Assembly: GCA_020351895.1 (NCBI GenBank)
Contig: CP070672.1
Location: forward strand, 3,211,813-3,219,018
DNA length: 7,206 bases
Direction of reading: 5' to 3'
Source: Thermoplasmata archaeon
Lineage (GTDB): Archaea; Thermoplasmatota; Thermoplasmata; GCA-020350865
Shown here: in pieces, positions 5,692-7,206 of the stretch
Numbering within the stretch: the stretch's first letter is position 1
Layout of the letters: each line of letters opens with the position of its first letter
The notes under the pieces: generated by a model
Databases searched by the model: none
Told to the model about the DNA's origin: nothing
Seen by the model: only the letters and a program-made list of their open reading frames with translations
Position numbers and translations under genes: made by a program

Positions 5692-7002
5692 ATGAATTCT
5701 TGTATCGGTATTCGCAGGGAAGATAAGAACCGCTGGGAAAGACGCGTACCTCTAACACCGGATCAGGTGAAAAAATTAAAAGAGGATCATTCAGTGGATG
5801 TCGTGGTTCAACCATCAGAAATTCGGGCCTTTTCCAATGATAACTATGAAAACGCGGGTGGGAAGGTGAATGAGAACTTATCTTCCTGTCAAAGCGTGTT
5901 CGCCATAAAGGAGATACCCATTAAACTATTGGAACCCAAAAAAACGTATGTTTTTTTTGCCCATGTGATCAAGGGCCAGGAGCACAACATGCCCATGCTG
6001 AAAAAGATGATGGAGCTGGAATGCAACCTCATAGATTACGAAAGGATAGTAAATGAAAAGGGTTTTCGCCTGATATTTTTCGGTAAATGGGCGGGTCTTG
6101 CCGGCATTACAGATACATTGACTGCTTTTGGAAATAGACTTCAGTACGAGGGGATTGCCAATCCTTTTACAGATCTTCAATACACACACAATTACAAAGA
6201 TCATTTGGAGTTGAAGGAAGCGATCTCCAAAGTAGGAGAAAGGATCAAAAATGAAGGATTGCCAAAAGAAATAGTACCCATGATTGTTGGGCTGGCAGGT
6301 TACGGAAACGTGTCCAAAGGTTGTCAGGAGATATTAGATAATTTTCCTGTAAAAGAGATTCCACCCGAGCAACTGGTTTCGTTTATGGAGAAGAAGGAAT
6401 TCTCAGACAAGCACGTGTACAAGGTTGTTTTCAAAGAGGAGCATATGGTAGAGCCAATATCCTCTGACCATAAGTTCGGGTTGCAGGATTATTACGATCA
6501 TCCAGAGAAGTATCGCGGGGTGTTTCCAACTTTTGTTCCTCATCTTACCCTCTTAATGAACTGCATATATTGGGATAAGATGTATCCCCGGCTGGTAACC
6601 AAAGAGCTTGTTAAAAACATGTTCGAAAACGAGAAGGTATCCAAACTGAAGGTAATTGGCGACATTTCCTGTGACATAGAAGGAGCAATAGAATTCACGC
6701 TGAAGGCCACGAGCATAGATACTCCCATCTTTGTCTACGATCCAATTGAAGGCAAAATAACGGATGGTCATGAAGGAAGGGGTATCGTGGTCATGGCTGT
6801 TGATAATCTTCCCTGTGAGTTGCCAAGGGAATCATCGACACAATTCGGTGATTCTCTTTTCGAATTTGTTCCCAGTATAGCAAAGGCGGACTTCTCCCTT
6901 GATTTTGATGAACTCAAGCTTCCACCACCTGTAAAGAAGGCAGTGATTTTACATCATGGAAAACTTACACCGGATTACAAATATATAGGGAAATTCCTTT
7001 GA
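5692..7002 (+). CDS. Lysine-ketoglutarate reductase (saccharopine dehydrogenase, lysine-forming; N-terminal half of AASS)
   Basis: The 436-residue protein would condense L-lysine and 2-oxoglutarate to saccharopine with NADPH (EC 1.5.1.8), in the cytoplasm. It follows the LKR half of animal and plant AASS motif by motif: GIRREDKNRWERRVPLTP at 6-23, NYENAGG at 51-57, KTYVFFAHVIKGQEHNM at 84-100, LIDYERIV at 113-120, FGKWAGLAGI at 130-139, HNYKD at 166-170, GDISCDIEGAIEF at 323-335 and VDNLPCELPRE at 370-380. The dinucleotide-binding glycine loop is GYGNVSKG at 203-210. It belongs to the AlaDH/PNT superfamily but is much closer to AASS than to alanine dehydrogenase or fungal Lys1, and its length equals the LKR region of AASS. 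The next gene supplies the other half of the bifunctional enzyme. Direction (catabolic or biosynthetic) and NADPH preference are inferred. No frameshift or missing block is seen. Confidence 0.92.
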   Translation: MNSCIGIRREDKNRWERRVPLTPDQVKKLKEDHSVDVVVQPSEIRAFSNDNYENAGGKVNENLSSCQSVFAIKEIPIKLLEPKKTYVFFAHVIKGQEHNMPMLKKMMELECNLIDYERIVNEKGFRLIFFGKWAGLAGITDTLTAFGNRLQYEGIANPFTDLQYTHNYKDHLELKEAISKVGERIKNEGLPKEIVPMIVGLAGYGNVSKGCQEILDNFPVKEIPPEQLVSFMEKKEFSDKHVYKVVFKEEHMVEPISSDHKFGLQDYYDHPEKYRGVFPTFVPHLTLLMNCIYWDKMYPRLVTKELVKNMFENEKVSKLKVIGDISCDIEGAIEFTLKATSIDTPIFVYDPIEGKITDGHEGRGIVVMAVDNLPCELPRESSTQFGDSLFEFVPSIAKADFSLDFDELKLPPPVKKAVILHHGKLTPDYKYIGKFL

Positions 7003-7073
7003 AATTTTAGATGAACAAAAACCGTAATAAGAGAAAATGCAATTACCTAGAATCCAAAACTATTGAAAAAAAT

Positions 7074-7080
7074 GAGGAGG
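7074..7080 (+). promoter_or_regulatory. Shine-Dalgarno site of the saccharopine dehydrogenase
   Basis: GAGGAGG lies seven bases before ATG 7088. The 85-base gap after the reductase is AT-rich and shows no convincing TATA box or T-run terminator, consistent with cotranscription. Confidence 0.7.
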
Positions 7081-7087
7081 CAGAAAA

Positions 7088-7206
7088 ATGAGTGATGTTC
7101 TAATACTTGGTGCCGGAATGGTTGCAGGACCAATGGTAAAATACCTTTTGGATCAACCAGACATAAATGTGAAAGTTGCGAGCAGGACCCTGAGTAAAGC
7201 CCAAAA
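7088..7206 (+). CDS. Saccharopine dehydrogenase (glutamate-forming; C-terminal half of AASS), N-terminal 39 residues only
   Basis: The frame opens MSDVLILGAGMVAGPMVKYL and stays open to the right edge. The first strand and glycine loop, LILGAGMVAGPMVKYL at 5-20, form an NAD(P)-binding Rossmann start, and the following strand VKVASRTLSKAQ at 28-39 fits the second strand of saccharopine dehydrogenase, which in AASS begins KVLVLGSGYISEPVLEYL. The family is expected to oxidise saccharopine to glutamate and aminoadipate semialdehyde with NAD (EC 1.5.1.9). With only 39 residues, identification from sequence alone would be tentative; the upstream reductase makes it strong. The rest of the gene lies outside the window. 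Confidence 0.8.
   Translation, partial: MSDVLILGAGMVAGPMVKYLLDQPDINVKVASRTLSKAQ

Noticed and set aside
5926..6204. Minus-strand frame opposite the reductase
   Set aside because: It is antisense to a highly conserved enzyme region and has no ribosome site; a shadow of the real gene.

Overview
The window is a 7.2 kb piece of an archaeal chromosome. The evidence is a tRNA gene without encoded CCA whose two introns fold as archaeal bulge-helix-bulge (BHB) motifs, TATA-type promoters, Shine-Dalgarno sites of the GGTGA/GGAGG type, and large sequon-rich surface proteins with one C-terminal membrane anchor. The surface protein built from a NosD-like beta-helix, fibronectin III units and Asp-rich calcium repeats, together with the small NEW3-like anchored protein, suggests a Thermoplasmatota-like euryarchaeon. 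That placement is an inference from gene style only; no marker gene is present to prove it.

Layout. Positions 1-621 (minus) hold the N-terminal part of an unknown exported protein that runs off the left edge. Positions 746-1138 (minus) encode a cyclophilin-like fold protein of the DUF369/TM1367 type. Positions 1247-1400 (plus) carry a tRNA-Val(UAC) gene with one intron in the D-loop and one at 37/38, fired from a TATA box that sits back to back with the upstream region of the cyclophilin-like gene. Positions 1584-2183 (plus) encode a 199-residue protein anchored at both ends with an extracellular beta-sandwich-like region. Positions 2392-5025 (minus) encode an 877-residue cell-surface protein: signal peptide, beta-helix, three FN3 units of exactly 94 codons each, Asp-rich calcium repeats and a membrane anchor. 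Its frame continues after the stop as a proline-rich tail.

From 5190 rightwards lies a plus-strand cluster: a UspA-family protein (5190-5660), then after 31 bases a lysine-ketoglutarate reductase (5692-7002), then after 85 bases the start of a saccharopine dehydrogenase (7088 to the edge). The last two match the N-terminal and C-terminal halves of the animal/plant bifunctional enzyme AASS. Together they would convert lysine plus 2-oxoglutarate through saccharopine to aminoadipate semialdehyde plus glutamate.

The most notable items are the doubly interrupted tRNA-Val, the split saccharopine-pathway gene pair in an archaeon, and the apparent nonsense truncation of a proline-rich cytoplasmic tail on the surface protein.
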